Assembly: GCF_003062295.1 (NCBI RefSeq)
Contig: NZ_PYCN01000016.1
Location: forward strand, 104,936-168,935
Length of the DNA stretch: 64,000 bases
Direction of reading: 5' to 3'
From: Bradyrhizobium algeriense
Lineage (GTDB): Bacteria > Pseudomonadota > Alphaproteobacteria > Rhizobiales > Xanthobacteraceae
Position 1 is the first letter of the stretch. The number at the start of each line of letters is the position of its first letter. The notes below the pieces were generated by a model. The model was given only the letters and a program-made list of their open reading frames with translations, ran no database searches and had not been told where the DNA came from. This document shows, one piece after another, positions 15,955-24,735 of the stretch. The translations under genes were made by a program, and so were the position numbers.

Positions 15955-16140
15955 AGTTCCCGACGGTTCCCGTTTTGGGGATCAAAAGGGAATGCGGTGC
16001 GGGGAAGTCCCCCAATTCCGCGGCTGCCCCCGCAACTGTAAGCGGCGAATCCTTCGTCATAGGCCACTGGGAATCTCGGTCCTGGGAAGGCGACGATGGG
16101 TAACGACCCGCGAGCCAGGAGACCTGCCGTCAGCCGTGGT
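15955..16140 (+). ncRNA. Cobalamin riboswitch
   Basis: The plus-strand leader of btuB contains the conserved blocks of a B12 riboswitch in order: GGAATGCGGTGCGGGGAAGTC, CCGCGGCTGCCCCCGCAACT, GGCCACTGGGAA, GGGAAGGCGACGA and the B12 box GAGCCAGGAGACCTGCC (16112-16128). It is followed by about 115 bases to the btuB start, with a small AGCTT/AAGCT hairpin near 16180 as a possible expression platform. Boundaries are approximate. Ligand binding is expected to shut off btuB. Confidence 0.9.
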
Positions 16141-16257
16141 CACACGCGAAGATGTCGGTCGGGGAGTACAGGCATTAGCTTCACCTAAGCTGCATTAGCA
16201 CATGGTGAGACTTGGTTCGCTGTGACGTGCCACTGACGTCATACCGAGGTCTGAACC

Positions 16258-18534
16258 ATGTCTTCCATCATCGCCACGCGGCAGCGCCGCTACTGGCTTG
16301 CCTCCAGTTTCCTGGTGCCCATCGTATCGCTCGGCATTTCCGGCGCGCAGGCGCAGCAGACGCCATCCGAGCAATTGCCGCCGATCGAGATCACCTCGCC
16401 CACCGACCCGAACCGGACCCGCGCCAGGCCGACCTACGATGAGCCATCAACCTCGCGACGCGTCGTACCGGCGGCGGCGCCGTCGAGAGGCACGCGGCCC
16501 GCAGCCGGGCCCGGCTCCAACGTCGCATCGCAAAGCGCCTCGCAAGGCGCGGGCGGAAGCGGCGGCCGGCAATTCTCCGGCATCGTCGGCACGGCGTCGA
16601 CCGTTATTACCGCCGAAGAGATCGCGCATTCGCCGGCTCAAACCGTTCAGGAGATCATCGCGCAGGTGCCGGGCGTGCAGCTGACCAGCCTCTATGGCGG
16701 CGTCAACGGCGCCAAGACGTCGGTCGACCTGCGCGGCTTCGGCGCGTTCGCGACCTCAAATACCCTGGTCCTCATCAACGGCCGAAGGCTCAACGACATC
16801 GACATGGCCGGCGTCGATCTCTCGACCATTCCGCGCGATTCGATCGAGCGCATCGAAATCACGCGCGGCAACAGCGGCGCGGTGCTCTACGGCGACAACG
16901 CGGTCGGCGGCGTCATCAATATCGTCCTGAAGAACGGCGTCAGCGGCCCGCCGGTCGCCATGCGCGCAGAGGCCGGGGTTGGCTCCTTCAATCAGCGCAT
17001 GGCGTCGGTTTCGACTGCGCTGAATTCGGGACCATGGTCGACGTCATTCTACGGCAACGCCATCAAGTCCGACGGCTACCGCGTCAACAACGCGCTCGAC
17101 CAGCGCAATGGCGTCGGCAATCTCAATTACACCACGCCCGACCTGAAGGCATTCCTTACGGTGACCGGTGACGACCAGAAGCTCGGTTTTCCGGGCGGAC
17201 GCACCGTCGATCCCTCGATCGGGCTAAATCAACTCGTCACCGATCGCAGGGGCACAAATACGCCGTTCGATTACGGCAACCAGCAGGGCGCCAGCGCGAC
17301 CGCCGGATTCACCAAGACCCTGTGGGACGGCGCCGAACTGATCGTCGATGGCGGCGTCAGAGACAAGAAAACCCAAAGCGGATTCTTCGGCGCGATACCG
17401 TTTGCGTCGCCATTTCCGAGCTTCTCCTCCACCTATAACGACGCATCATTGCAGACCTGGTCGATCACGCCACGATTGAGCATCAAGAACTTGATCCTCG
17501 GGGTGCCCTCACAGATCCTGACCGGTATCGATTATTACGATGCGACGTTCCGCCAGGACCGCGGGGCGTTCAAGGGCCTTGCGCCGACCCACATCTACGA
17601 TCTGTCGCAGCAGACGCTGGCCGGCTACTGGCAGCACACGGTAGGCCTGTTGCCGACGACCGATTTCTCCTATGGCGCCAGGATTCAAAACACCAGCCTG
17701 AGCGCCCGGGATCGGTTCGACGCCAACGCGCCCGGTTGCGCCATGTTCTTTAATTGCAGCGATCAAGCCTCCCCGCTGGACAGCAACGAGACGCAATACG
17801 CCTTGCACGTCGGGCTCGAGCACCGGCTCAACAACACATTCTCGCTGTTTGGCCGCGCCGCGCGCGCGTTCCGTACTCCGACCGTCGATGAACGCGTCTC
17901 CAGCGGCCCTTTCTTCGTTCCGGGGACCTTTCAGCTGAAAACCCAGACCTCGCACGACATCGAAGGCGGCTTCCGCGTCAAGGCCGGCGCATTCCAGATG
18001 CAATCGAGCATCTACGGTATGGACCTCGAGAACGAGATCCATTTCATTCCGGCGCTGTTCTTCAACGTGAACCTCGGTCCAACCCGCCGCTACGGCTCCG
18101 AGACCAGCGCGTCGCTGCGTGTCAGTGACAGCCTGTCGCTACGGGCGGGCGCAGCCTACACGCGTGCCGTCTTCCGCGAAGGGCCGTTCGCCGGCAACGA
18201 CGTGCCGCTGGTTTCCCGCTACACAGCGATGGGCGGCGTGACCTGGAACATCTGGCAGAACTACCTGGTGTTCGATGCCACGCTGCGCGCCTGGAGCGAA
18301 CGCACCATGGACAACGACCAGGCCAACACCCAGCGCCGCATCCCGGCCGACGCCACCGTCGATTTGAAACTGAGCGGCGCTTATGAACACTTCTTCTGGT
18401 CGCTGAGCGTGAACAACCTGTTCGATGCGCTGTACTACGACTACGCAATCGCGAGTTCGTTTACGCCAGGCCGCTTCTCGGCCTATCCGCTGCCCGGAAG
18501 GACCTACATGGTGAAGGTCGGCGCGACGTTCTGA
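16258..18534 (+). CDS. btuB: TonB-dependent receptor, cobalamin type (BtuB-like)
   Basis: This 758-residue outer-membrane receptor has a signal peptide and a proline- and glycine-rich linker (about 45-100). A plug domain (about 105-225: TVQEIIAQVPGVQLT, VDLRGFG, VLINGRRL, IERIEITRGNSGAVLYGDNA) and a beta-barrel ending in the typical aromatic C-terminus (YMVKVGATF) follow. The cobalamin riboswitch upstream supports vitamin B12 as substrate. It brings cobalamin into the periplasm for the divergent BtuFCD system. The start is ATG 16258, with GAGG upstream. Confidence 0.9.
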   Translation: MSSIIATRQRRYWLASSFLVPIVSLGISGAQAQQTPSEQLPPIEITSPTDPNRTRARPTYDEPSTSRRVVPAAAPSRGTRPAAGPGSNVASQSASQGAGGSGGRQFSGIVGTASTVITAEEIAHSPAQTVQEIIAQVPGVQLTSLYGGVNGAKTSVDLRGFGAFATSNTLVLINGRRLNDIDMAGVDLSTIPRDSIERIEITRGNSGAVLYGDNAVGGVINIVLKNGVSGPPVAMRAEAGVGSFNQRMASVSTALNSGPWSTSFYGNAIKSDGYRVNNALDQRNGVGNLNYTTPDLKAFLTVTGDDQKLGFPGGRTVDPSIGLNQLVTDRRGTNTPFDYGNQQGASATAGFTKTLWDGAELIVDGGVRDKKTQSGFFGAIPFASPFPSFSSTYNDASLQTWSITPRLSIKNLILGVPSQILTGIDYYDATFRQDRGAFKGLAPTHIYDLSQQTLAGYWQHTVGLLPTTDFSYGARIQNTSLSARDRFDANAPGCAMFFNCSDQASPLDSNETQYALHVGLEHRLNNTFSLFGRAARAFRTPTVDERVSSGPFFVPGTFQLKTQTSHDIEGGFRVKAGAFQMQSSIYGMDLENEIHFIPALFFNVNLGPTRRYGSETSASLRVSDSLSLRAGAAYTRAVFREGPFAGNDVPLVSRYTAMGGVTWNIWQNYLVFDATLRAWSERTMDNDQANTQRRIPADATVDLKLSGAYEHFFWSLSVNNLFDALYYDYAIASSFTPGRFSAYPLPGRTYMVKVGATF

Positions 18535-18541
18535 CCGCAAT

Positions 18542-18570
18542 AGCCGGTTCGGCGCCCTGCCGAACCGGCT
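18542..18570 (+). terminator. Hairpin terminator after btuB
   Basis: A perfect 12-bp stem, AGCCGGTTCGGC with GCCGAACCGGCT, and a 5-base loop begin 8 bases after the btuB stop. The U-tract is poor (TGTCCT), so this may stop transcription weakly or protect the 3' end. Confidence 0.6.
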
Positions 18571-18662
18571 TGTCCTGACCTGACAGGACGGTATTCTCCT
18601 TGCGCCTATTGCCCGGGAGAATGCTTTTTCATGCCTGACCCGCTTCCGTTCCGCAGGCGACG

Positions 18663-19667
18663 ATGAGCGCCGCAGCCATCGATCTCCTGCCGCGGGAAAT
18701 ATCCAATCCCGATACGCAATGGAGCCTCGGCACCTTCGGCGCCATCGCCGAATTTTCGCGCGACCCTGACGAGCCGGTGCGTTTGAGCCAAACGCCTGAG
18801 GCCGTTTCGGCCGTGACGGCGCGCGGCGGCATTGCCCTCAAACCGCATCCCGCCATCCGCCCCTTCGCGTCGGAAGGCATCACCAGGACCGGGTGGAATC
18901 AACGGGTCGCGCTTTGCCTGCCGCGAGATGATTGCGCCATGCACCAGCGCATTGCGCTAACGGAGATCGGCCCTGATCACGAAGCGCCGCGCGAGGAAGA
19001 CCGGAATTCTGTTCTGTTCGATCTGGGTTTCGGCGCGCTGCAGATCGATTGCTGTATTCGAATCGACGATCGCAGCCTCGTCGCGCGATTGCGCGAACAC
19101 GCCGGCCGCGCCGTGTTCGAGCCCGGCAATCCCGCCATGGCAATGATCCTCGCGGCCAATCCGCACCGCGTCTTCATCAGCCGGCTCGGCCGCATCGAGG
19201 TCTATCAGCCGATCCCGACGCCCTCGGGCAAGAGCCCGGAGGGACCGCACACGCACGTGCTGCCGCGGCTCCTGCAAAGCCGGCGAACCCATCCCGCGAC
19301 CGAGCCGGTGCCTCAGGGGTGGATTCCCTGCGCGCATCTCTATCCGCCGCATCCGGCGCGGGACGGCCTCGGCGAGGCCCGGCCGTTCGACGCCACGCAC
19401 CATCATGCCTTTCAGCGGATGATGGCCGCGTGCGGCGATCCCGCAGCCCTTGCGACCAAGCAGCGGGTGGTCGATGCGGTGCTTGCCGGCGAGCCGCCCA
19501 CGGCGGTGGCCTGCGACCGCCACGGCCGGATCAGCGTCCGCATCGCATTGCGGCAGATGAAGTCGCTGGGCCATGCGTCGGCGGCGCTGAGCGCCTGGCT
19601 GGCGAGCTTCGATTCTGCGGCCCCCGACGAGGCCGACGACGACGCGGCCCTTCAAAATGAGGGCTGA
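18663..19667 (+). CDS. Unrecognised 334-residue protein, His-rich central segment
   Basis: I do not recognise a family. The protein has no signal peptide or membrane segment. A central region, GPHTHVLPRLLQSRRTHPATE followed by PCAHLYPPHPARD and then THHHAFQRMM, is rich in histidine and could bind a metal. IDCCIRID and PDHEAPREEDRN are other distinctive parts. The C-terminus is acidic. Even codon structure and a complete frame support a real gene; the long minus-strand frame over it is arginine-rich and looks like a shadow. It follows the btuB hairpin, so it is probably a separate transcript. A link to cobalamin or cobalt is only a guess from position. Confidence 0.7.
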   Translation: MSAAAIDLLPREISNPDTQWSLGTFGAIAEFSRDPDEPVRLSQTPEAVSAVTARGGIALKPHPAIRPFASEGITRTGWNQRVALCLPRDDCAMHQRIALTEIGPDHEAPREEDRNSVLFDLGFGALQIDCCIRIDDRSLVARLREHAGRAVFEPGNPAMAMILAANPHRVFISRLGRIEVYQPIPTPSGKSPEGPHTHVLPRLLQSRRTHPATEPVPQGWIPCAHLYPPHPARDGLGEARPFDATHHHAFQRMMAACGDPAALATKQRVVDAVLAGEPPTAVACDRHGRISVRIALRQMKSLGHASAALSAWLASFDSAAPDEADDDAALQNEG

Positions 19668-19781
19668 TTTGACAAGAAAGTGCGGCTTTTTCGACCGAAA
19701 ATAACATCCTCTGCGCCCCGATCCGTGATAAACCGCCCCGAGACTGCTCGACGATATCTGTCGTGATTTCAGAGGTATGAC

Positions 19782-20021
19782 ATGGACGATGAGCCGAAGA
19801 GCGCCGCCGAACTGAAGGAGATTCGGCTGAATAGGAAGCGCACCCAGGAAGTCGAAGGCATCAAGGCGATGGCCGAGATCGCCGCCGCCGACATCGCGAT
19901 CCGAAAGCGAACCGAGAAGTTGCGTGCCCTGCGTCTGGCAAAGGAAGCGGCCGACCGTGAGAACCCGCCGGAACCGGCGGTCAAAAGCAAGGCCAAGACC
20001 AAGGCCGCGAAAAGAGGCTGA
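19782..20021 (+). CDS. Small charged protein (79 residues), paralogue of next gene
   Basis: This is a highly charged helical protein, Lys/Ala/Glu-rich, with no known motif. KRTEKLRALRLAKEAADREN is shared in altered form with the following gene (NMAKLKALRLAREAAEPQRA), so the two look like tandem duplicates. ATG 19782 is preceded by GAGGTATGAC. The C-terminus (KSKAKTKAAKRG) is basic and might contact nucleic acid, but nothing here shows that directly. Confidence 0.6.
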   Translation: MDDEPKSAAELKEIRLNRKRTQEVEGIKAMAEIAAADIAIRKRTEKLRALRLAKEAADRENPPEPAVKSKAKTKAAKRG

Positions 20022-20027
20022 CCTGAA

Positions 20028-20318
20028 ATGACTAAAGAAGATCGTGATCGCGCCCAGGCCCGCGCGGACAAGGTGACTAAGGCCGCCCAGGACGCGAGAT
20101 CCGGCAAGGCCGAACGCGACGCCAGCGCCAAGGCTGTGCTCGACAATATGGCGAAGCTGAAGGCGTTGCGTCTCGCGCGCGAGGCAGCCGAGCCGCAACG
20201 TGCTCCCGCCGCGAAGGCCGCAAGGAAGGCGCCCGCCAGCACCAAGCGCTCGAACGAGAAGCCGGTGGCCTTGTCCGACTGGCTGGCGAGCCAGCAGAAC
20301 GGCGGACGGCGAACCTGA
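20028..20318 (+). CDS. Small charged protein (96 residues), paralogue of previous gene
   Basis: It starts 6 bases after the preceding small gene and is probably co-transcribed with it. It has the same charged helical style and a shared core (KLKALRLAREAA), followed by an Ala/Lys-rich linker and a distinct tail, VALSDWLASQQNGGRR. Function unknown. A strong hairpin lies downstream at 20365. Confidence 0.6.
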   Translation: MTKEDRDRAQARADKVTKAAQDARSGKAERDASAKAVLDNMAKLKALRLAREAAEPQRAPAAKAARKAPASTKRSNEKPVALSDWLASQQNGGRRT

Positions 20319-20364
20319 GGCAGGACTCTTAGGTAGGACTCTTACGGGTGTCTCGTCACGCCCG

Positions 20365-20399
20365 GGCAAAAGCGCGAAGACGCGCTTCGCGCTTTTGCC
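20365..20399. terminator. Strong 15-bp hairpin between convergent small genes
   Basis: GGCAAAAGCGCGAAG and CTTCGCGCTTTTGCC pair perfectly around a 5-base loop. It sits between the plus-strand small-gene pair and a convergent small minus-strand gene and could terminate both. It may also be one of the dispersed palindromes. Confidence 0.55.
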
Positions 20400-20435
20400 G
20401 GGCCGAAACGAAAAGTCGGTCAGATATCCGCAGCG

Positions 20436-20678
20436 TTACGCCGGCCCAGGCCAATCGATCATCGAACGCGTCTTGTTCTCGGCGTCATAGACCTGCACCT
20501 GAAGCATCTGGAACCTGTTCTTCAAGGCCATGCCCGCCTCTTCGGCGGCCTCGACTGTCTCGTGATGTGATTTGAAATGACCGTCCACCACCAGCGAGTA
20601 ACCGGTGGTCGGCGCCTTGTCGGCGCGGATGGTTTTGCGCGGCTGCGGTTCTTCCGCCGCAGGGCGGGGCTTCTTCAT
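20436..20678 (-). CDS. Small hypothetical protein (80 residues)
   Basis: From ATG 20678 the product is MKKPRPAAEEPQPRKTIRAD, then TTGYSLVVDGHFKSHHETVEAAEEAGMALKNRF, QMLQVQVYDAENKTRSMIDW. It has a basic N-terminal tail and a compact alpha/beta C-terminal part. The frame is open further upstream, but the extension is not convincing. I cannot assign a function. Confidence 0.6.
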   Translation of the reverse strand: MKKPRPAAEEPQPRKTIRADKAPTTGYSLVVDGHFKSHHETVEAAEEAGMALKNRFQMLQVQVYDAENKTRSMIDWPGPA

Positions 20679-20845
20679 GCTGGCTCCGTGTGAAAGCCCT
20701 TTTGGACTGAACGCCGCAAAAAGGGCAGGAAAGTTCTTGTGGCCGGCGCTAACATGCCGGCCCAACGCGATCGGATTGAGATCATGCCGATACTCCGAAT
20801 CGGCAAGCAGAGCAACGTCGATTCATCCGACGAAAAAGGCATCAG

Positions 20846-21001
20846 ATGGGCGGAACTGGCAGGAAGAACGAGCCTCCGAAGCCGGCGGACGACAAGCCGA
20901 AAAAGCAGGAACGTCCGCCGGTCGAGGACGATGATTACGAGGACGGCGACATCGCCACACCGAAGCGCGATCGCCACGGCAATGATGATGAGCCGTTGTA
21001 A
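20846..21001 (+). CDS. Small charged protein (51 residues)
   Basis: ATG 20846 opens a 51-residue frame rich in Pro, Lys, Asp and Glu (MGGTGRKNEPPKPADDKPKK, then PVEDDDYEDGDIATPKRDRHG). The acidic, proline-rich composition suggests a disordered protein. It is short and has no clear ribosome site, so it is offered with moderate confidence. Confidence 0.45.
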   Translation: MGGTGRKNEPPKPADDKPKKQERPPVEDDDYEDGDIATPKRDRHGNDDEPL

Positions 21002-21013
21002 CGGTTGGAACTT

Positions 21014-21141
21014 CGTAGGGTGGGCAAAGCGACTTGTCCGCCGTAGCTCAACGAGCGAAGGCGGAAGCGTGCCCACCATCGATATCACGGTCGAGGATAG
21101 GTGGTGGGCACGGCGCAAAGAGCGCCTTTGCCTACCCTACG
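21014..21141. repeat. Palindromic intergenic repeat (CGTAGGGTGGGCAAAG family)
   Basis: CGTAGGGTGGGCAAAG at the left is matched by CTTTGCCTACCCTACG at the right, with a second nested pair near 21069 and 21099 (GTGCCCACCA / TGGTGGGCAC). This is a composite inverted repeat of 128 bp. Confidence 0.8.
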
Positions 21142-21517
21142 GCTCACACACCAAACTCTTCCCCCTCGATCATTCGAATACTCGCAAGATCGAGCAGATG
21201 CGCGCCAAAACCGCCGCGTGGTTTTGCAGGATCAGGCATGTCGGATCATTGCCGCGGCGGGCCGCGTTTGTCTCCCGTTTTTAGCGATGCAATCGGCGTA
21301 GACCTGCCCTCCGCCGGGGCAGCCATGCAGCGGTATTCATGGACAAATAGCCGCTGGACGATATTTTCGCCGGTGCCCAGAGCCTTTTTCCGTTCCGATG
21401 GAATCGGAACGGGGCTCTGGATTTTCGATTTGACGCGTTTTCTTGACGCGAACCGGTCCCCACTTCGCTGGAAAACGCTTCAGCCGGGCCGTAAGTGACA
21501 CGGGATTTTGAGCTGAC
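21142..21517. other. Gene-free stretch with bulged hairpin and dispersed-repeat sequence
   Basis: No convincing gene is seen. At 21377-21420, CCAGAGCC + TTTTT bulge + CCGTTCCGAT pairs with ATCGGAACGG + GGCTCTGG. It is followed by GCGTTTTCTTGACGCGAACCG and CCACTTCGCTGGAAAACGC, which look like parts of a dispersed alphaproteobacterial repeat. The promoter of the MFS gene at 21518 must lie near the right end but is not obvious. Confidence 0.55.
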
Positions 21518-22756
21518 ATGGTCGACATTCTGGCCGCACCGCAACAAGCCAAAGCGGACACATCGCTGCGCACGCTGGCTGCGATTTCGGTTGCCCATTG
21601 GGTCAGCCATTTCCATCTCTTCGTGCTGCCGATGCTGTTTCCGTTCCTCAAAGAACAGCTTGGCGTCGGCTATATCGAGCTCGGTTTTGCGCTCACCGTG
21701 TTCGGCGTCGTCTCCGGCCTGACGCAGGCGCCAATCGGCTATCTCGCCGACCATATCGGCGCGCGCAAAGTGCTGCTGATCGGCCTCACCGTCGGCGGCC
21801 TGGCGCTGATCATGCTCGGCCTGCATCTGAGCTACGTCTCGCTGATCGTCTGCGCCGCGCTGCTTGGGCTCGCCAACAGCGTCTATCACCCGTGCGACTA
21901 CGCGATCCTGTCGACGCATATGGATGAAGCGCGGATGGGCCGCGCGTTTTCGGTCCACACCTTTGCGGGCTTCCTCGGCGGCGCGGTCGCGCCGGCGATC
22001 ATGGCCGCGCTGGTGGCAATCGTCGGCGGGCTCGGCGCGCTGATCGTGGCCGGCGCCGTCGGCCCGGTTGTGGCGCTGCTGTTGATCGCCGTCCGTATTC
22101 CCGATGCGAGCTCGGCTGATCGCAAGGAAGATGGCGCTGACGCGCCGAAGCAAAGCGTCATCACGCCCGCGATCATCATGCTGACGTTCTTCTTCATGCT
22201 GCTCGGCCTCTCCAATGCAGGCATCAGCAATTTCGGCGTCGTCGCGCTGATGAGCGGCTATGGCGTGACCTTCTCGGCCGCCAATATCGCGCTGACAGCG
22301 TTTCTCGGCGCCAGTGCTGCCGGCGTGCTGGCCGGCGGCTATCTGGCCGACCGCACCACGCGCCACGGACAGGTCGCCGCCGCCTGCTTCGGGATCAACG
22401 CGGTCATCGTGCTGGTAATTGCGACGACCAGCCTGGCGCCGGCCGTGCTGACCGCGGCGATGGGCATCGCCGGATTCCTCGGTGGCGTGATCGCGCCCTC
22501 CCGCGACATGCTGGTCCGCAATGCCGCACCTCCGGGTGCCGCCGGAAGAGCTTTCGGCATCGTGTCGACCGGATTCAATTTCAGCGGCATCCTCAGCCCG
22601 TTGTTGTTCGGCTGGATCATGGACCAGAACATGCCGCATTGGGTGTTTGGCGCCTCCGTCGCCTTTATGGTCATGACGGTGCTGCTGGCGCTCGTAACCG
22701 ACCGCAAGCCGCAGAGCCGGTCAGAGGGCTCGGTCAAGGACCTAATGCATTCCTGA
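21518..22756 (+). CDS. MFS transporter
   Basis: This 412-residue protein has twelve predicted hydrophobic segments in two halves. The MFS loop signature (GYLADHIGARKVLLIG) follows helix 2, and a matching repeat (GYLADRTTRHGQVAA) lies in the second half. A hydrophilic loop at about 195-215 separates the halves. The substrate is unknown. The next gene, a D-acyl-amino-acid deacylase-type amidohydrolase, lies 77 bp downstream on the same strand, so uptake of its substrate is a possible role. Confidence 0.85.
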   Translation: MVDILAAPQQAKADTSLRTLAAISVAHWVSHFHLFVLPMLFPFLKEQLGVGYIELGFALTVFGVVSGLTQAPIGYLADHIGARKVLLIGLTVGGLALIMLGLHLSYVSLIVCAALLGLANSVYHPCDYAILSTHMDEARMGRAFSVHTFAGFLGGAVAPAIMAALVAIVGGLGALIVAGAVGPVVALLLIAVRIPDASSADRKEDGADAPKQSVITPAIIMLTFFFMLLGLSNAGISNFGVVALMSGYGVTFSAANIALTAFLGASAAGVLAGGYLADRTTRHGQVAAACFGINAVIVLVIATTSLAPAVLTAAMGIAGFLGGVIAPSRDMLVRNAAPPGAAGRAFGIVSTGFNFSGILSPLLFGWIMDQNMPHWVFGASVAFMVMTVLLALVTDRKPQSRSEGSVKDLMHS

Positions 22757-22833
22757 GGCTCATCCCGGGCGGTTGACAGCATCAGGGGACGTCGGATGAT
22801 GCGCCAACAAAAACCATAACCGGGATGGAAGCC

Positions 22834-24576
22834 ATGACCTCGACCCCCGACCTCGTGATCCGCGGCGGCACCATTGCCGATGGCAAGCGTGGCGAATTGT
22901 TCGAAGCCGATGTGGCTATCTCCGGCGGTCGCATCACAGAAGTCGGCAAGGTTTCCGCGAAGGGCAAGGAAGAGATCGACGCCAAAGGCAAACTGGTCGC
23001 GCCCGGCTTTGTCGACGTCCACACCCATTATGACGGCCAGGTCACCTGGAGCCAGGACATCACGCCCTCGTCGCAGAACGGCGTCACGACAGCGATCATG
23101 GGCAATTGCGGCGTCGGTTTTGCGCCGTGTCGCCCGGCCGATCATTTCAGGCTGATCCAGTTGATGGAGGGCGTCGAGGATATTCCCGAGCCGGTGCTGA
23201 GCGCCGGCATTCCCTGGGCCTGGGAAAGCTTTCCGGATTACATGGACTGGCTGTCGAAGCGGAATTTCGACATGGATATCGGCGCGCAACTGCCGCATGC
23301 GGCGCTACGCGTTTACGTGATGGGCGAACGCGGCGCGCGGCGCGATCCCGCAACGCCTGAGGACAACAAGGCGATGGCGGCGCTCGCCGGAAACGCCGTG
23401 CGATCGGGCGCACTCGGCTTCTCGACCTCGCGCACCCTCAACCACCGCACCTCGACCGGCGACTACACGCCGACGCTGAAAGCGGGCGAAGATGAATTGA
23501 CCGCGATCGCCAGCGCGATGCACGGCGTCGGCCGCAGTGTGCTGCAATTCGTGCTCGACCAAAGCACCGTCGACGAAGATCTGCCGATGATGCTGCGGGT
23601 CGCTGAAAATACCAGATGCCCGATCTCGTTTTCTGTGGCCCAAGCCGACAAGGCGCCGCGGCGCTGGCGCCAGACGATGGACACCATCAACGAAGCCGCC
23701 GCCCGCGGCCTGTCGATCACGACACAGATTGCCGCGCGTCCCGTCGGGCTGCTGCTTGGGTTGGAATTGTCGCGCAATCCATTCCAGACTCATCCGAGCT
23801 ACCGCGCGATCGCCAAGCTGCCGCTGGCTGAGCGGCTGACGCATTTGCGCCGGCCCGAAGTGCGCGCCGCGATCCTGAGCGAGACGGCTACGGCGACCGA
23901 CGATCCGCTGTTCTTCCGGCCAAACTACGACAAGATGTATCTGCTCGGTAATCCCCCGGACTACGAGCAGCCGCCGGAAAATGCGCTCGGCCCGCAAGCC
24001 CGCCGCCAGGGCCGGCAGCCGGAAGAGCTCGCCTACGAGGCGATGCTGACGGACGAGGGCCGCGGCATGCTCTATGTGCCGTTCCTCAATTATGCCGACG
24101 GCAATCTCGATGCTGTACATGAGATGCTGCGCGAACCAAGCGCCGTGCCGGGCCTCTCGGACGGCGGCGCGCATTGCGGCATCATCTGCGACGCCAGCTT
24201 CCCGACCTATCTGCTGACGCACTGGACCCGCGACCGCAGCCGCGGCGAAAAACTTTCGATCCCGTTCGTGGTGGCAGCGCAGTCGCGCAAGACCGCGCTC
24301 TCGGTCGGCCTCTACGACCGCGGCGTGATCGCGCCGGGGTTCAAGGCCGACGTCAACGTGATCGATTACGACCGGCTGCATCTGCATCCGCCAAAGGTGC
24401 ATTACGACCTGCCGGTCGGCGGCCGCCGCCTGATGCAACAGGTCGACGGCTATGAGGCCACCATCGTCTCCGGCGTGGTGACGCAGCGTGGCGGCCGGGC
24501 CACCGGCGCGCGCCCGGGCAAACTGGTGCGCGGCGCGCAGGGCTCAAAGCCGCAGTTCGACGCGGCGGCGAGTTGA
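22834..24576 (+). CDS. Amidohydrolase, N-acyl-D-amino-acid deacylase (D-aminoacylase) family
   Basis: This 580-residue zinc amidohydrolase has the metal motif VDVHTHYDGQ at about residue 65, the D-aminoacylase-type NCGVGFAPC, and SDGGAHCG near residue 445. ATG 22834 is preferred because GGATGG lies in range; ATG 22825 adds three residues. The family removes acyl groups from N-acyl-D-amino acids or related amides, normally in the cytoplasm. The exact substrate cannot be read from the sequence. Probably co-transcribed with the upstream MFS transporter. Confidence 0.83.
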   Translation: MTSTPDLVIRGGTIADGKRGELFEADVAISGGRITEVGKVSAKGKEEIDAKGKLVAPGFVDVHTHYDGQVTWSQDITPSSQNGVTTAIMGNCGVGFAPCRPADHFRLIQLMEGVEDIPEPVLSAGIPWAWESFPDYMDWLSKRNFDMDIGAQLPHAALRVYVMGERGARRDPATPEDNKAMAALAGNAVRSGALGFSTSRTLNHRTSTGDYTPTLKAGEDELTAIASAMHGVGRSVLQFVLDQSTVDEDLPMMLRVAENTRCPISFSVAQADKAPRRWRQTMDTINEAAARGLSITTQIAARPVGLLLGLELSRNPFQTHPSYRAIAKLPLAERLTHLRRPEVRAAILSETATATDDPLFFRPNYDKMYLLGNPPDYEQPPENALGPQARRQGRQPEELAYEAMLTDEGRGMLYVPFLNYADGNLDAVHEMLREPSAVPGLSDGGAHCGIICDASFPTYLLTHWTRDRSRGEKLSIPFVVAAQSRKTALSVGLYDRGVIAPGFKADVNVIDYDRLHLHPPKVHYDLPVGGRRLMQQVDGYEATIVSGVVTQRGGRATGARPGKLVRGAQGSKPQFDAAAS

Positions 24577-24596
24577 GCTGGTTCAACAGATGCGGT

Positions 24597-24716
24597 GTCG
24601 TCCCTGCGAACGCAGGGACCCATACGCCGCGGCCCATCGTTCGTGGCGATGTGGCAGACGCCTCGCTTAAGCAATCAACATCGGTGGTTATGGTCCCTGC
24701 GTTCGCAGGGACGACG
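24597..24716. repeat. Long palindromic intergenic repeat, family A copy 2
   Basis: GTCGTCCCTGCGAACGCAGG and GTCCCTGCGTTCGCAGGGAC form inverted arms around a central CGCGGCCCATCG...CATCGGTGGTTATG. It lies between the convergent amidohydrolase and MFS genes, where it may help terminate both. Confidence 0.85.
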
Positions 24717-24735
24717 GATAGAGTTGCCATTCCGC

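Noticed and set aside
18957..20369. Minus-strand frame of 470 codons over the His-rich protein and small genes
   Set aside because: It crosses several plus-strand genes and two intergenic gaps, is Arg/Gly-rich and has no recognisable domain. I could not fully exclude it, but the plus-strand genes have better starts and composition.
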